A DNA stretch of 64,000 nucleotides from Proteiniphilum propionicum. Lineage in GTDB: Bacteria; Bacteroidota; Bacteroidia; Bacteroidales; Dysgonomonadaceae. Below the pieces are notes generated by a model, which saw only the letters and a program-made list of their open reading frames with translations, did not search any database and was not told the origin of the DNA. The stretch covers positions 1,488,001-1,552,000 of the forward strand of contig NZ_CP073586.1 of assembly GCF_022267555.1 (NCBI RefSeq), in the 5' to 3' direction. Positions within the stretch are counted from its first letter, which is position 1; each line of letters begins with the position of its first letter. Shown piece by piece: positions 51,171 through 61,013 of the stretch. The position numbers were made by a program, and so were the translations under genes.

Positions 51171-52574
51171 ATGAATAAAGATTACCGACTTTTATGGGAT
51201 AACTGTTTGAAAGTTATTCGGGATAATATACCCGAACCAGCATTCAATACATGGTTTCTTCCTATTGTACCTTTAAAGTACCTTGACAATGTACTGACCG
51301 TTCAGGTCCCCAGTCAGTTTTTTTATGAGTATCTTGAGGACAAATACCTTGATCTTATCCAACAGACCCTTTATAGGGAGATTGGTGATGGTACTATCCT
51401 CAACTATCGTATACTTGTTGAAACAGAAAGTAACACCGCTGTTGAGCTTCGAGGAGAGAGGAAACCTTTAGCAGGTGTAGAAAAGAACATTTCTAAAAAA
51501 ATTTCAGCCAAAGTGCCAAGCCCGTTCGACAGGGTGGAGACATCAGAGTTCGATTCACAGATAAATTCAAAGTACACCTTTCTCAATTTTTTTGAGGGGG
51601 AGAGCAATCGTCTGGCACGAACAGCAGCAGAGGCAGTAGCTATGAATCCTGCGAAAACTGCATTCAACCCACTTTTTGTGCATGGGCACTCTGGTGTGGG
51701 CAAAACCCATCTCTGCCATGCAATCGGATCAAAAGTGCTGGAATTATACCCTGAAAAAAAGGTGTTATATCTGTCTGCACATCTCTTTAAGGTTCAATAT
51801 ACCGATGCTCGGCGGTTCAACACAATAAACGACTTTATCAATTTCTACCAGAGTATTGATGTCTTGCTGATTGACGATATTCATGAACTATCGGGATTGG
51901 AAAAAACGCAAAACACTTTTTTCCATATTTTCAACCACTTGCATCAGAATAACAAACAGTTGGTTATGACATCAGACTGTGCTCCCATGGATATGCAAGG
52001 GGTTGAGGAGAGGCTGCTTACACGTTTTCGATGGGGCTTGACCACAAAACTGGAACGCCCCGATAAGGAGCTGCGAAAGAAGATTCTTCAGAACAAGGTG
52101 TTGTCCGACGGACTCTCTATACCTGATAATGTGATAGAATATATTGCGGAAAATGTGACAGAAAACGTACGTGATCTGGAGGGAATAGTTGTATCACTCA
52201 TGGCGCATTCTATTATCAACAATCGTGAAATTGATATGGCGCTGGCAAGGAGGGTGGTGGAACAAAGTATAAAATTCGAGAGGAAACGGATTACTGTACA
52301 GAAGATACAGGATACGGTATCTGAGTTTTATAATGTGAAAAATGAGCTTATTCAGTCGGCCTCACGAAAGCGGGAAATTGTACAGGCGCGCCAGGTGACA
52401 ATGTTTTTTATCAAAAAGCACACTGAGTTATCTCTCTCCCAGATAGGTGTACAGGTGGGCAACCGTAATCATGCAACAGTACTTCATGCTTGTAATACAG
52501 TAAAAAACTACTATGATGTTGACAAAAGCTTCCGTTCAGATATTGATGAGATTGAAAGAATACTGAACTCCTGA
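51171..52574 (+). CDS. dnaA: Chromosomal replication initiator protein DnaA
   Basis: AAA+ ATPase that opens the origin. N-terminal domain I (RLLWDNCLKVIRDNIPEPAFNTWFLPIVPL) is followed by a variable linker, the ATPase domain with Walker A GHSGVGKTH (Lys178), Walker B VLLIDDIHELSG, sensor motif LTRFRWGLTTKLERPD, and DNA-binding domain IV ending in VGNRNHATVLHACNTVKNYYDVD, the dnaA box-recognition helix. I start at the ATG at 51171 rather than the GTG two codons upstream. Standard length (467 aa). No replication-associated gene precedes it. Confidence 0.97.
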   Translation: MNKDYRLLWDNCLKVIRDNIPEPAFNTWFLPIVPLKYLDNVLTVQVPSQFFYEYLEDKYLDLIQQTLYREIGDGTILNYRILVETESNTAVELRGERKPLAGVEKNISKKISAKVPSPFDRVETSEFDSQINSKYTFLNFFEGESNRLARTAAEAVAMNPAKTAFNPLFVHGHSGVGKTHLCHAIGSKVLELYPEKKVLYLSAHLFKVQYTDARRFNTINDFINFYQSIDVLLIDDIHELSGLEKTQNTFFHIFNHLHQNNKQLVMTSDCAPMDMQGVEERLLTRFRWGLTTKLERPDKELRKKILQNKVLSDGLSIPDNVIEYIAENVTENVRDLEGIVVSLMAHSIINNREIDMALARRVVEQSIKFERKRITVQKIQDTVSEFYNVKNELIQSASRKREIVQARQVTMFFIKKHTELSLSQIGVQVGNRNHATVLHACNTVKNYYDVDKSFRSDIDEIERILNS

Positions 52575-52654
52575 TATGCAGGAATATGACTTTTGTCTGA
52601 TTAACTTTTCTGTTTTTTTACCGTTTTGAGTATGGCGCAAATAAATGAAATAAC

Positions 52655-52662
52655 TATATTTG
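52655..52662 (+). promoter_or_regulatory. -7 box before the endonuclease I gene
   Basis: TATATTTG matches TAnnTTTG, 55 nt before the ATG. A small stem GGTGC/GCACC (52686-52701) lies in the short leader. Confidence 0.35.
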
Positions 52663-52716
52663 CAATTTAGGCCGACATTTATTCGGTGCGATTTTGCACC
52701 ATGTATCATATAAGAA

Positions 52717-53640
52717 ATGGAGTATTCTAGTAAAAGGATTCTCACTGCTGTTTTTCTGCTGATTGGATTTACTCTTTACTCTCAGGTTCCGGAAGGGTAT
52801 TATTCCGCAGCCGATGGGATGAGTGGTGCTGAACTGAAGACTGCATTATATAATATTATTAAGGATCCCAAAGTGATTCCATACTCTCATTTGTGGAAGG
52901 TATTTGAAACAACCGATACACGAAAGAATAACAAAGTATGGGACATGTATTCAGATAGATCGGATGGGGGGCCCAAATACCTTTATGACTTTACTACTGA
53001 CCGTTGCGGTTCCTACAGAGAAGAGGGTGATTGCTATAACCGTGAGCATATAATGCCTCTAAGCTGGTTTAACGGTACTAAATCATTGGAATCAGATCTA
53101 TTTCACATTTATCCTGCCGATGGTTACGTTAACAATCGACGGGGTAGCCTTCCTTTTGGAGAAGCAGGAATAACCTACTGGGAATCTTCTAACGGTTCAA
53201 AAGTTGGAAGGAACACTTTCGGGGACTATACTAAAACAATTTTTGAACCAGTTGATGAATACAAGGGCGATTTTGCCCGGTCTCTGCTCTATGTTGTAAC
53301 AGCCTATGAAGACAGGATTCCCTACTGGAGCTCAGACCAGGTTGGTGGGCTCAGATATCCTGGATTCAGTGAATGGTCGCTCCTACTACTTTTAAAGTGG
53401 CATCGCGATGATCCGGTCAGCAGTAAAGAGGTTAGAAGGAATGAAGAGGTGTACAAGATACAGGGAAACCGTAATCCCTATATTGATTATCCCGATTTGG
53501 TGGAACATGTGTGGGGAAAGTATAAGTCGGTTCCTTTTGAATTTAAAAAGCTTACCAACAGTTTTTTGCAGATTGAATGCAGCCCGTTTGAGAGGTGGAT
53601 TGAAGATATGAAATGTTTACTAAACAGAAACAGGAGATGA
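52717..53640 (+). CDS. Secreted endonuclease I (PF04231)
   Basis: Extracellular or periplasmic nuclease of the endonuclease I family. The signal peptide covers KRILTAVFLLIGFTLYSQ. The active site motif is NREHIMPLSWFNG, with the catalytic His in REH; the rest of the family shows FHIYPADGYVNNRRGSLPFG (Asn-His-like metal site) and GDFARSLLYVVTAYED. Related to Vibrio Dns-type enzymes and nutritional nucleases. Its stop overlaps the start of the metallophosphoesterase gene as ATGA, so the two are translationally coupled; together they could scavenge phosphate from DNA. Confidence 0.86.
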   Translation: MEYSSKRILTAVFLLIGFTLYSQVPEGYYSAADGMSGAELKTALYNIIKDPKVIPYSHLWKVFETTDTRKNNKVWDMYSDRSDGGPKYLYDFTTDRCGSYREEGDCYNREHIMPLSWFNGTKSLESDLFHIYPADGYVNNRRGSLPFGEAGITYWESSNGSKVGRNTFGDYTKTIFEPVDEYKGDFARSLLYVVTAYEDRIPYWSSDQVGGLRYPGFSEWSLLLLLKWHRDDPVSSKEVRRNEEVYKIQGNRNPYIDYPDLVEHVWGKYKSVPFEFKKLTNSFLQIECSPFERWIEDMKCLLNRNRR

Positions 53641-54893
53641 GAGGCTACCTGTCAATGCTTTCTTTTCTTGTTGTCATTTTTACTTGTCGCGCATCAGCCT
53701 ATCCGGATCAGCTGAAGATAGCGTTGATAACCGATATACATTTTCTCTCGCCACAGCTTGTTTGCAAAGGTGATGCACTCTATGCCTATGAGGAGGCTAC
53801 AGGCAGGAATGTGGGCGACTTGCATGAGGTGCTGAACAAGGTTGTTGACGAATTAAAAGATGTTGCACCCGATATATTGCTTATAGCCGGCGATATTACA
53901 AATAATGGTGAACAACAAAGCCATATCGATTTTATTGATAAACTAAAACCGCTTCAAGATGAGGGTACACGTGTTTTTGTTATTCCAGGGAACCACGATG
54001 TGAATGTTCCAGATGCAAAAGCTTATAAAGGAATGGATCCTACTCCGGTAAAAAGTGTTTCCAGGAAAGAATTTGCTGAGCTATACGCATTGTTTGGTTA
54101 TGGAGGAGCATTGAAAAGAGATGATGTTTCTTTGAGTTATCTGGCTGAAATAAATGAAACTACCTGGTTGCTATGTTTAGATACCAACCGTTACGATGAG
54201 AGTAGCAAGAGCTCTATTACTGGTGGCACAATTCGCACGCAAACTTTGGATTGGGCGCTAGATATAGTTCGTGAAGCGAGAGAAAAAAATATTCGAATTT
54301 TGGGGATGATGCACCACGGACTGGTAGAGCATTTCCCTTATCAGGCAGCCTTTTTTCCAAATTATCTTGTGAAGGATTGGCAGAAAAATGCTGATCTTCT
54401 GGCCGATGCCGGGTTAAATGTGGTTTTTACGGGACATTTTCACTCCAATGATATTACACTGAGAGTCACTTCTGCCGGTAATACAATTTACGATGTGGAG
54501 ACTGCAAGTCTGGCACAGTATCCTTTTGCATATAGAATAATGCTATTGACCAACAAAAACTTATCAATAGATACTCGTTTTATATCCTCTGTGCCGGGAA
54601 ATCCATTTCTTGATAAAGAGTATAGACAAAAGCTGGAGAGAATTACCCGTAGAGTGGTATTTGGCAGGCTGAATAGAATTGGCTTGACGATGTCCTGTGA
54701 AATGAAACAGACGATTACCGATTTGATTGTGAAAATGAACTTGCTTCATGTAAGAGGTGATGAGATGCCCGATATGGAAATGATGACGGCTGTTCGTGAT
54801 TTTGCCATACTTATGGAAGGAGAAGCAGATATAAATTCCTTTGCTTTTGATTTTCCCCCAGAGGATAACAATGTGGTGATTGAGTTGTTTTAA
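53637..54893 (+). CDS. Secreted metallophosphoesterase
   Basis: Calcineurin-like phosphoesterase with a signal peptide (MRGYLSMLSFLVVIFTCRASA). The start is the ATG at 53637, overlapping the previous stop (ATGA) with AGGAG just upstream. The two-metal motifs are in order: ITDIHFLS (D-x-H), LLIAGDITNN (GDxxN), IPGNHDVNV (GNHD), MMHHGLVEH, and FTGHFHSND (GHxH). A 130-residue C-terminal extension with helical character is specific to this protein. The cotranscribed endonuclease suggests nucleic-acid phosphate release. Substrate is inferred only. Confidence 0.87.
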   Translation: MRGYLSMLSFLVVIFTCRASAYPDQLKIALITDIHFLSPQLVCKGDALYAYEEATGRNVGDLHEVLNKVVDELKDVAPDILLIAGDITNNGEQQSHIDFIDKLKPLQDEGTRVFVIPGNHDVNVPDAKAYKGMDPTPVKSVSRKEFAELYALFGYGGALKRDDVSLSYLAEINETTWLLCLDTNRYDESSKSSITGGTIRTQTLDWALDIVREAREKNIRILGMMHHGLVEHFPYQAAFFPNYLVKDWQKNADLLADAGLNVVFTGHFHSNDITLRVTSAGNTIYDVETASLAQYPFAYRIMLLTNKNLSIDTRFISSVPGNPFLDKEYRQKLERITRRVVFGRLNRIGLTMSCEMKQTITDLIVKMNLLHVRGDEMPDMEMMTAVRDFAILMEGEADINSFAFDFPPEDNNVVIELF

Positions 54894-54912
54894 AGAGATA
54901 GAGTGAGATTGA

Positions 54913-55527
54913 ATGAAGCTTTTTGCTGGTTTATTGCCATGTCTTAGCCCTGGCCGTTTGGAAGCCGGTTGCGATGAAGCAGGACGAGGCTGCCTTGCCG
55001 GTCCGGTATTTGCCGCAGCGGTAATCCTTCCTGCTGATTTTCATTGTGATTATCTAAATGACTCAAAGCAAATGTCCGAAAATCAAAGAGATGAACTGCG
55101 CCCAGTAATTGAAGAAAATGCTCTTAGCTTTGCTTTGGGAGTATGCACTCCCGGAGAGATTGATAAAATGAATATCCTTTGGGCTTCCGTAAAAGCAATG
55201 CACCGCGCATTATCTCGCCTTACTTTACCCCCTGAGCATATTCTTGTTGATGGAAATCGTTTCTCTCCCTATATGAATACTCCATACACCTGTGTAATCA
55301 AGGGTGATTCAAAGTACCTTTCCATTGCTGCTGCTTCGGTTTTAGCAAAAACTTACCGGGATGAATATATGAGGCAGCTACACGAGGAATATCCTTTCTA
55401 TGGCTGGGACAGGAATAAAGGATATCCTACAAAGGCACATCGTGCAGCTATCAGGAAGTACGGCATTACCGGGCATCATCGGAAAAGCTTTAATCTGTTT
55501 GACAGGCAGTTGGAGATTAATTGGTGA
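54913..55527 (+). CDS. rnhB: Ribonuclease HII
   Basis: Removes ribonucleotides and RNA strands from RNA-DNA hybrids. The active-site motif [23 protein letters not shown] carries the DE pair; later Asp residues are in ILVDGNRF and [23 protein letters not shown] (the YxSIAAAS helix), and [26 protein letters not shown] closes the C-terminus. Normal length (204 aa). It follows the phosphoesterase gene after 19 nt but has a different role. Confidence 0.95.
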   Translation: MKLFAGLLPCLSPGRLEAGCDEAGRGCLAGPVFAAAVILPADFHCDYLNDSKQMSENQRDELRPVIEENALSFALGVCTPGEIDKMNILWASVKAMHRALSRLTLPPEHILVDGNRFSPYMNTPYTCVIKGDSKYLSIAAASVLAKTYRDEYMRQLHEEYPFYGWDRNKGYPTKAHRAAIRKYGITGHHRKSFNLFDRQLEINW

Positions 55528-55587
55528 TTTATGAAGTGTGAGCCAATATTTTATATATTTCCTTTTGTAAATTACAGGCCTATTCTG

Positions 55588-57714
55588 TTAACCGATATTC
55601 TTCATGCTCAATTGAATTCTTTTTCGCTCCAAATCAACAGACAGCACCTTCACGCGGATATGCTGATGCAATGAAACAACATCGGTTGGGTTCGATACGA
55701 ATTTATCAGCCAGCTCAGATATATGTACCAGCCCGTTCTCTTTTATTCCGATGTCCACGAAACATCCGAAATTGGTGATGTTTGTTACGATTCCCGGAAG
55801 AGTCATCCCCTCTTTCACATCATCAATGGTGCGGATACTGGCATCAAATTCCAGGACCTGAGCTTTTGTTCGTGGGTCACGCCCCGGTTTCTCCAGTTCC
55901 TGCAAGATATCGATGAGTGTTTCCCTGCCTGTTTTATCGTTTTTGTAACTGTCTATGTCGATAGTCTCAATCAATTGCTTGTTGCCGATCAGGTCCCTGA
56001 CCGATGATTTCAGATCTTTAGCCATTTTCTCAACTACAGGATAACTTTCAGGATGCACAGCTGAATTGTCAAGTGGATTTTCTGCATCGGGAATACGCAG
56101 GAACCCGGCGCACTGTTCAAAAGCTTTTTCGCCAAGGCGTGGTACTTTTTTCAGTTCTTTCCGCGAACGGAATATACCATTCTCTGTACGGTAATTCACA
56201 ATGTTCTGTGCCAGAGACTCGCCCAAGCCGGATACATACATTAGCAGATGCTTGCTTGCAGTGTTGAGGTTCACTCCCACGAGGTTCACGCAACTCTCCA
56301 CAGTCTGGTCGAGAGACTGTTTCAGTTTGGACTGGTCTACATCGTGCTGATATTGTCCCACTCCTATCGATTTCGGATCTATCTTCACCAGTTCTGCCAG
56401 CGGGTCGCTAAGCCTCCTGCCTATAGATACTGCCCCACGTACCGTGACGTCATATTCCGGGAACTCCTCACGTGCTGTCTTTGATGCCGAATATATGGAG
56501 GCGCCATTCTCACTCACCACATACACTTTTATCTCACGGTCGTACCTCAGGTTAGCGATAAACCGCTCTGTCTCACGGCTTGCTGTCCCGTTCCCGATTG
56601 CAATGGCGTCGATTTTGTAGGTAGTGACAAGCTTGCTCACTTTGCCGGCCGATTTGCTAAACTCGTTCTGCGGAGGATGGGGGTAGATTGTTTCATTGTG
56701 AAGTAGGCTCCCTTGTTCATCGAGACAAACCAGCTTGCAGCCGGTGCGATAACCTGGATCGATGCCTAGTATGCGCTTTTGTCCAAGTGGCGGTGACAGG
56801 AGCAGTTGACGAAGATTTTCTGCGAATACAGCTATAGCTGACTCATCGGCTTTCTCTTTGGAGAGATTGGCAAACTCCGTTTCAATTGATGGTTTGAGCA
56901 GACGCTTGTAACCGTCAATAACAGCCTTTTTCACATAATCGGCTGCTTCACTATCGTTTTTGGCATAACGGAGTACCAGCGTATTGAGACATTTTTCATC
57001 GTCGGTAGAAATAGAAACACGTAAAAAACCCTCTGCTTCTCCGCGGCGGATCGCTAAAATCCTGTGCGATGGACAACGCGAAAGCATGGCGGAGAAGTCG
57101 AAATAGTCTCTGTATTTTTCTCCCTGATCCTCTTTCCCCTTCACTACTTTAGAAGTTATTACCGCCTCACGTGCAAAGATATTGCGTACTGTCTGCCGGG
57201 TATTCACATCTTCATTTACCCATTCGGCAATAATATCGCAAGCACCCTTGAGTACTGATCCAGCATCGAGCAGCTCCTCTTTTACGTACTTAAAGGCTTC
57301 CGTTTCCACTGGTTTGAAATACTGAGCCATAAGCCACTTGGCTAGTGGCTCCAAGCCGTGTTTGCGGGCAATTTCTGCTCGTGTCTGCCGCTTGGGCTTA
57401 AAAGGGAGGTAAAGGTCTTCAAGTTCAGTGGTGCTCCAGCATTCTGTAATTTTTTTTTCGAGTTCCGGTGTTAGTCTCTCCTGTTCAGTTATTGATTTAA
57501 GCACATACTCCTTTCGCTTTTCAAGTTCAAGATATTTCAAGTTCAGTTCTTTGATACTTGCTATCTGCACTTCATCCAGTCCACCGGTTACTTCTTTCCT
57601 GTAGCGGCTGATAAAGGGAATTGTTGCCCCTTCGTCCAGTAGTTTGAGTGTGCTTTCTACGTTCTTTAAGTTGATATTGAGTGATCTTGAGATCAATGAA
57701 TGTATTACTGACAT
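55588..57714 (-). CDS. tex: Tex family RNA-binding transcription accessory protein
   Basis: Multi-domain nucleic-acid-binding protein of 708 residues. N-terminal HTH-like region, then a YqgF-type RNase H fold (ILGIDPGYRTGCKLVCLDEQG), helix-hairpin-helix segments (TASKHLLMYVSGLGESLAQNIVNYRTENG and LKKVPRLGEKAFEQCAGFLRIPDAENPLD) and a C-terminal S1 domain (EGMTLPGIVTNITNFGCFVDIGIKENGLVHISELADKFV). Length and order match Tex proteins. It converges with rnhB on the left and is divergent from radA on the right. Role: RNA binding and transcription or stress response. Confidence 0.95.
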   Translation of the reverse strand: MSVIHSLISRSLNINLKNVESTLKLLDEGATIPFISRYRKEVTGGLDEVQIASIKELNLKYLELEKRKEYVLKSITEQERLTPELEKKITECWSTTELEDLYLPFKPKRQTRAEIARKHGLEPLAKWLMAQYFKPVETEAFKYVKEELLDAGSVLKGACDIIAEWVNEDVNTRQTVRNIFAREAVITSKVVKGKEDQGEKYRDYFDFSAMLSRCPSHRILAIRRGEAEGFLRVSISTDDEKCLNTLVLRYAKNDSEAADYVKKAVIDGYKRLLKPSIETEFANLSKEKADESAIAVFAENLRQLLLSPPLGQKRILGIDPGYRTGCKLVCLDEQGSLLHNETIYPHPPQNEFSKSAGKVSKLVTTYKIDAIAIGNGTASRETERFIANLRYDREIKVYVVSENGASIYSASKTAREEFPEYDVTVRGAVSIGRRLSDPLAELVKIDPKSIGVGQYQHDVDQSKLKQSLDQTVESCVNLVGVNLNTASKHLLMYVSGLGESLAQNIVNYRTENGIFRSRKELKKVPRLGEKAFEQCAGFLRIPDAENPLDNSAVHPESYPVVEKMAKDLKSSVRDLIGNKQLIETIDIDSYKNDKTGRETLIDILQELEKPGRDPRTKAQVLEFDASIRTIDDVKEGMTLPGIVTNITNFGCFVDIGIKENGLVHISELADKFVSNPTDVVSLHQHIRVKVLSVDLERKRIQLSMKNIG

Positions 57715-57754
57715 ATTTTTCGTTTTTTTTAAACTTTTTCGTCAAGCGAAATGA

Positions 57755-57894
57755 GCATAGCAAGCTTGCTTGAGCTATGCCATCGCGAGAAAAATGCCGA
57801 CTTTAATTGCACTATTCGCGTTGAGCCGTATTTGCAAAAGGCAAATTCATTTGGATTATGCTACGGCGAGCGAACATCTAACTTTAGTTGCAAT
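57755..57894. repeat. Imperfect repeats in the tex-radA intergenic region
   Basis: A hairpin (GCATAGC/GCTATGC, 57755-57780) is followed by two similar stretches about 83 bp apart, from about 57776 and 57859, each with a TATGC-x-GCGAG-x-CTTTA-x-TTGCA pattern and about two thirds identical. It looks like a degenerate intergenic repeat. Confidence 0.35.
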
Positions 57895-57944
57895 ACAAAA
57901 ATAGGATAAATTTTTCTATCTTTACTATTTAAATCAACTATAGA

Positions 57945-59312
57945 ATGGCTAAACTGAAATCAGTATATTTTTGTACTAATTGCGGGTATGATTCACCTAA
58001 ATGGATGGGTAAATGCCCGTCATGCGGAGAGTGGTCCACATTCCAGGAAGAACTGGTACGCAAAGATGCTGCGCACAAACATGAAGATGCCCGCTCGTTT
58101 GAAGGAGTTAAAAGCGATCCGTTGCCGTTGAGTAAAATAAAGGCTGACGAGGAACCACGCATTGATATGTGTGACACGGAGTTAAATCGTGTACTTGGAG
58201 GAGGGCTTGTTCCGGCATCACTGGTGCTTATTGGCGGCGAACCTGGAATTGGAAAATCTACTCTGGTACTGCAAACCATTCTGAAACTATCAAATGTTCG
58301 CTCTCTATACGTATCGGGAGAGGAGAGCGCTCGGCAGTTGAAACTTCGTGCTGCACGCATCGGAATTGAAAATGATGATTGCCTGATATTGTGTGAAACC
58401 AACCTCGATGAGATATTCAGGCATGTGAAGAGAACATCACCGCAACTGCTTATTATCGATTCCATCCAGACTGTTTACAGCGAAGCTCTGGAGTCTTCAC
58501 CGGGAAGCATCTCACAGGTAAGGGAGTGTGCTGCTTCTTTCTTGAAGTTTGCAAAGCAATCTGGCACTCCGGTATTGCTTGTCGGGCATATTACCAAGGA
58601 TGGAAGCATTGCAGGACCAAAGATACTTGAGCATATTGTTGATACTGTGTTGCAGTTTGAGGGCGACCAGCACTATATGTATCGTATTCTGCGAGGGATT
58701 AAGAACCGGTTCGGCAGTACTGCCGAGTTGGGTATTTATGAGATGAATCAGACTGGACTGAGGGAGGTAGACAACCCCTCGGAACTATTACTTTCACAAA
58801 ACCATGACGGGTTGAGTGGTGTTGCTATTGCTGCCGCTATTGAAGGTATCCGCCCTTTCCTAATCGAAACGCAATCACTTGTGAGTACAGCTGCATACGG
58901 CACGCCTCAACGTTCTGCTACCGGCTTCGATATCAGGAGGATGAATATGTTGCTTGCAGTTTTGGAAAAACGTGCAGGTTTCAAACTCGCACAAAAAGAT
59001 GTTTTCCTTAATATTGCAGGAGGCCTGAGAGTGAACGATCCTGGTATGGACCTTGCGATAATTAGTGCCGTTCTGTCATCGAGTCTCGACATGACGGTCG
59101 ATCGCGACACATGTCTCTGTGGTGAAGTGGGGCTATCGGGAGAAATACGCCCTGTGAACCGTATCGAGCAACGTATTCAGGAAGCAGAAAAGCTGGGTTT
59201 TTCGCGCATACTTGTTCCTTCTAACAACCTGAAAGGATTTGATAAGAAGGTGTCCATAGAGATAATGCAAGTGAAGAGAGTAAGCGATGCTTTCAGGTTA
59301 CTATTCTCATGA
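57945..59312 (+). CDS. radA: DNA repair protein RadA
   Basis: RecA-related ATPase for homologous recombination and branch migration. A C4 zinc finger opens the protein (CTNCGYDSPKWMGKCPSC); the ATPase core has Walker A GGEPGIGKST (Lys104), Walker B LLIIDSIQTVYS, the family KNRFG motif (RGIKNRFGSTAELG) and a C-terminal Lon-protease-like domain that holds DVFLNIAGGLRVNDPGMDLAI and GEVGLSGEIRPVNRIEQRI. Standard length (455 aa). Divergent from tex; the intergenic region has no perfect promoter but a TATCTTTA box lies near 57920. Confidence 0.96.
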   Translation: MAKLKSVYFCTNCGYDSPKWMGKCPSCGEWSTFQEELVRKDAAHKHEDARSFEGVKSDPLPLSKIKADEEPRIDMCDTELNRVLGGGLVPASLVLIGGEPGIGKSTLVLQTILKLSNVRSLYVSGEESARQLKLRAARIGIENDDCLILCETNLDEIFRHVKRTSPQLLIIDSIQTVYSEALESSPGSISQVRECAASFLKFAKQSGTPVLLVGHITKDGSIAGPKILEHIVDTVLQFEGDQHYMYRILRGIKNRFGSTAELGIYEMNQTGLREVDNPSELLLSQNHDGLSGVAIAAAIEGIRPFLIETQSLVSTAAYGTPQRSATGFDIRRMNMLLAVLEKRAGFKLAQKDVFLNIAGGLRVNDPGMDLAIISAVLSSSLDMTVDRDTCLCGEVGLSGEIRPVNRIEQRIQEAEKLGFSRILVPSNNLKGFDKKVSIEIMQVKRVSDAFRLLFS

Positions 59313-59530
59313 ATTTCCTGTTCTAAAATATTTGCAATAGTTCAATAAATATTTATTTAAATATCATATAATCAATGAGATATGTCGCTGGCGTTTAATG
59401 GCTATTATTCTATTTATAGTTAATGGTTTATATTGTGTTCCGTGACTTTTTTTACCTAACTGTTACATTTTCATAGCATTCACGATAGTCTATATTAGTA
59501 TAGAATTGTTAAAGAAAAAAGGGTGAACTC

Positions 59531-59561
59531 TTTTATAATTCAAAAAATTACACTACATTTG
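59531..59561 (+). promoter_or_regulatory. tRNA-Cys promoter
   Basis: TACATTTG (59554-59561) is 19 nt from TTTT (59531-59534) at the -33 position and lies 20 nt before the tRNA gene. Confidence 0.5.
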
Positions 59562-59581
59562 CATCCGCTTTACATAAAATC

Positions 59582-59652
59582 GGTACCTTGGCCGAGTGGC
59601 TAGGCGTCGGTCTGCAAAACCGTTTACGGCGGTTCGAATCCGCCAGGTACCT
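59582..59652 (+). tRNA. tRNA-Cys (anticodon GCA)
   Basis: A complete 71-nt cloverleaf. The acceptor stem GGTACCT pairs with AGGTACC, followed by discriminator T (U73, usual for tRNA-Cys). The anticodon loop CTGCAAA gives GCA, and the T arm is GGCGGTTCGAATCCGCC. CCA is not encoded. The integrase gene begins about 160 nt downstream. Confidence 0.96.
59631..59652 (+). other. Putative attachment site at the tRNA-Cys 3' end
   Basis: Integrases beside a tRNA usually recombine in its 3' part. The T-arm to acceptor segment here is the likely core (one att site). No second copy was found in the window, consistent with the element extending past the right edge. Confidence 0.35.
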
Positions 59653-59809
59653 CAAATGTCTTTAAGTCGGTCAAATTGGCAATGACCGACTTTGCTTTTA
59701 ATAAAGTACAGAAAGGCTTATCCTTAATTCTGAAAAACCACAACAGCCATAATGACACAAACCGCTTACCAACCGTTAGCGAAATTTGTCTCGAAAACAT
59801 ACCGTCGTA

Positions 59810-60967
59810 ATGGTAAAACTGAATATTTACTTACGCGAATACAAATCTTCCTCAGAAGGAATCGTATGGTTTAGCTTTTATGTAAAGAGTGAACGTGTAC
59901 ACTTCTCCTCAAAAGTTAGATGTGAGAAAAAGAGTTGGGATAAGAAAAAAATGATTGTAAAAGGATCAGATCTTTCTTACATCGATAAGAATCGAGTGAT
60001 AGAGAACATACGTGCACGAATCAATGATGTATTTGTAAAATACAGATTACGAAATAAAACACTCACACGCGACTCTTTTCTGCGTGCATACAATCGCCCA
60101 TCTGACTACTCAACTTTCTTTGAATTCATCAAAGCAAACAAAAAGAATATCAATTTCGGAAATGAGGTTACTACAAACTACACTCATAAAACAGTGTTGA
60201 AAAAGGTTGAAGATTATCAACCAAATTTGCATTTTGATGACATTACTGAAGACTGGCTCAATAGGTATTTTATATATCTGAAGAAGGAGCTCAAGAATAA
60301 TGACAATACTATTCATAAGAATCTTACAATCTTTAAGAAGTATGTTTTGGCAGCTTATAAAATGGGTTACATGGATGAAAACCCTTTTGCAAATTTCAAA
60401 ATTAAACGAGGTACACCCAGCTTCACATATCTAACAGAAGATGAACTGAGAATACTTGTTGATGCATATAAGGCAGGTGTACTTGAAGATAAATATCATC
60501 GCACTCTGGAGTTTTTCTTGTTCATGTGCTTTTCATCTTTACACGTAACAGATTCTCGAAATATAACACTTGAACAATATTCCGATGATTCATTTGTATA
60601 TTATCGCGTAAAAAACAGAAATTCAAAACCAGAACCGATTGTGATTCCGCTTTCAGAACCACTCAAAATGATTGTGCATAATGTCGTTGGCACCAGAAAA
60701 AAAGGTAAAATATTTCAAGGCCTACCTGCAGATCAAACGATGAATCGTTTTTTAAAAGAGATAGCCACAGAATTGGAGATAAATAAACACATTACTCACA
60801 AGTCCGGAAGGCACACTTATGCAACATATTTTCTTTCAAAAACAAAAGATATCACAGCTTTACAAGAAATTTTAGGGCATAGTTCACTGAGTGAAACAAT
60901 GATCTATGCCCATGTTTTGGATGAAAGTAAACAGGAGGGTGTTAAGTGTTTTGATGGGTTTGCATAA
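59810..60967 (+). CDS. Tyrosine recombinase/integrase of a tRNA-Cys-inserted element
   Basis: Phage or ICE-type tyrosine integrase (385 aa from the ATG at 59810; the frame also extends to 59786). N-terminal arm-binding domain (LNIYLREYKSSSEGIVWFSFYVKSERVHF), SAM-like core-binding domain around 100-190, and a catalytic domain from about 215. Catalytic residues: THKSGRHTYAT gives Arg334 in GRHT; LGHSSLSETMIYAHV gives Tyr366. The position of the first catalytic Arg (TGLR in most members) here reads SSLH, with His245, as in some Bacteroidetes integrases. It lies just downstream of tRNA-Cys, the probable attachment target. Confidence 0.88.
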   Translation: MVKLNIYLREYKSSSEGIVWFSFYVKSERVHFSSKVRCEKKSWDKKKMIVKGSDLSYIDKNRVIENIRARINDVFVKYRLRNKTLTRDSFLRAYNRPSDYSTFFEFIKANKKNINFGNEVTTNYTHKTVLKKVEDYQPNLHFDDITEDWLNRYFIYLKKELKNNDNTIHKNLTIFKKYVLAAYKMGYMDENPFANFKIKRGTPSFTYLTEDELRILVDAYKAGVLEDKYHRTLEFFLFMCFSSLHVTDSRNITLEQYSDDSFVYYRVKNRNSKPEPIVIPLSEPLKMIVHNVVGTRKKGKIFQGLPADQTMNRFLKEIATELEINKHITHKSGRHTYATYFLSKTKDITALQEILGHSSLSETMIYAHVLDESKQEGVKCFDGFA

Positions 60968-61013
60968 TGATTTATAAACGTTTAACATTGTATTTGATTT
61001 AAATTACCCTTAG

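Noticed and set aside
57938-58465. Open frame (175 codons) on the - strand inside radA
   Set aside because: Antisense to conserved radA; Ser/Arg-rich composition typical of shadow frames.
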